The position numbers were made by a program, and so were the translations under genes. Source: Spirochaetaceae bacterium (GTDB taxonomy: Bacteria > Spirochaetota > Spirochaetia > SZUA-6 > Fen-1364). Taken from it: 13,446 bases of DNA. Each line of letters begins with the position of its first letter. The stretch's first letter is position 1. Below the pieces are notes generated by a model, which saw only the letters and a list, made by a program, of their open reading frames with translations, was not told the origin of the DNA and did no database searches. The stretch is taken from NCBI GenBank assembly GCA_003141795.1, contig PLNO01000221.1, positions 6,587 through 20,032 on the forward strand. The letters are read 5' to 3'. Of this stretch, positions 12,929 to 13,446 are shown piece by piece.

Positions 12929-13446
12929 TCAGTCGCCGGCCGCGCCCCTCGTCCTCTCCTGAATTGCATTGAAGATCGCCTCAGAGGTGGCGGGAGCCGC
13001 AAGGCGCACCTCCCCTCCGGGGGGCCCGAAGGAGGCAATGGCGTCCCTGATCGCCTCCCGCACGGAGAGGGCGAGCATCAGCGGCGGCTCCCCCACGGCC
13101 TTGCTCCCGTGAACGGTGCCCTCCTGCGCTGCCCGGGGCAGGAGCGTCACGTGCAGCTCCAGCGGGGCATCGCTGATCGCGGGGATCTGGTAAGTGCTGG
13201 CGCTGTGGGTCTGCAGCCGTCCGTCCTTGTCCCAGCGCAGCTCCTCGCGGGTGAGCCACCCCATGCCCTGGACGAACCCGCCCTCGATCTGCCCCCGGTC
13301 CACCCCGGGGTTGAGGGAGTCCCCGACGTCGTGCACGATGTCGACGCGGAGGACCCGGTGCATGCCGGAGTAGCCGTCCACCTCGACCTCGCTCACCGCG
13401 GCGCCACAGGCGAAGTAGTAGAAGGGGCGTCCCTGCTGCGTGTCCG
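12929..13446 (-). CDS. Xanthine dehydrogenase molybdopterin-binding subunit, classical type (partial, C-terminus)
   Basis: The last 171 or so residues of a second molybdenum hydroxylase; the N-terminal part lies beyond the right edge. The frame is open to the edge, and the part before the apparent GTG at 13396 still matches the family (GRPFYYFACGAAVSEVEVDG), so the GTG is not a start. Further hallmarks are HDVGDSLNPGVDRGQIEGG, QGMGWLTREEL and SKAVGEPPLML, the last with the expected catalytic Glu (codon at 13090-13088). These segments match the stand-alone molybdenum subunit of xanthine dehydrogenases and differ clearly from the fused enzyme next door. A Cys replaces the Tyr that I recall as usual in FAYGAA. 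The gene ends 17 bp from the convergent fused gene, with no visible terminator between them. Confidence 0.88.
   Translation of the reverse strand, partial: DTQQGRPFYYFACGAAVSEVEVDGYSGMHRVLRVDIVHDVGDSLNPGVDRGQIEGGFVQGMGWLTREELRWDKDGRLQTHSASTYQIPAISDAPLELHVTLLPRAAQEGTVHGSKAVGEPPLMLALSVREAIRDAIASFGPPGGEVRLAAPATSEAIFNAIQERTRGAAGD

Overview
The window is about 13.4 kb of gene-dense, GC-rich bacterial chromosome. The gene content points to uptake and oxidation of nucleobases or nucleosides, probably as nitrogen and carbon sources. The host is probably a spirochaete. The main hint is the first solute-binding protein, whose export signal runs into a Cys-less Ser-Gly-Gly-Lys-Glu stretch that is common in Spirochaetales binding proteins. 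This assignment is an inference from a few protein starts and base composition, not from a marker gene.

Layout. (1) Positions 1-2870, minus strand: an operon for an NMT1/THI5-like ABC importer, in the order binding protein, ATPase, permease, second permease (cut by the left edge). (2) Positions 2871-3408: a 538-bp divergent regulatory region. (3) Positions 3409-5306, plus strand: a methylmalonate-semialdehyde dehydrogenase-type (MmsA) aldehyde dehydrogenase and a small Dabb-domain protein. (4) Positions 5287-9990, minus strand: a complete BMP-family (purine/nucleoside type) ABC importer, in the order permease, permease, binding protein, ATPase. (5) Positions 9991-10232: a second divergent regulatory region. 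(6) Positions 10233-12911, plus strand: a fused [2Fe-2S]/molybdopterin hydroxylase resembling XdhD and the selenium-dependent xanthine dehydrogenases. (7) Positions 12929-13446, minus strand: the C-terminal end of a second, classical xanthine dehydrogenase molybdenum subunit, running off the right edge.

How the parts may work together. The two importers would bring in pyrimidine-like bases and purine nucleosides or bases. The molybdenum hydroxylases would oxidise purines. An MmsA-type dehydrogenase fits the end of reductive uracil/thymine breakdown, where malonate or methylmalonate semialdehyde is formed. The ring-opening enzymes are not in the window.

The strongest non-coding signal is a matched pair of regulatory regions. 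Each importer operon is preceded by a good sigma-54 (-24/-12) promoter, at 2948-2964 and 10033-10049. About 110-185 bp upstream of each predicted start lies a pair of dyads of form CTAC-N6-GTAG: a perfect proximal copy and a degenerate distal copy, with centres exactly 30 bp apart in both cases. This looks like one sigma-54 activator controlling both importers. Other candidate RNA-level controls are a structured leader with a 12-codon His-rich mini-ORF before the dehydrogenase, a 14-bp inverted repeat that would mask the ribosome binding site of the nucleoside ATPase, and hairpins beside each binding-protein gene.
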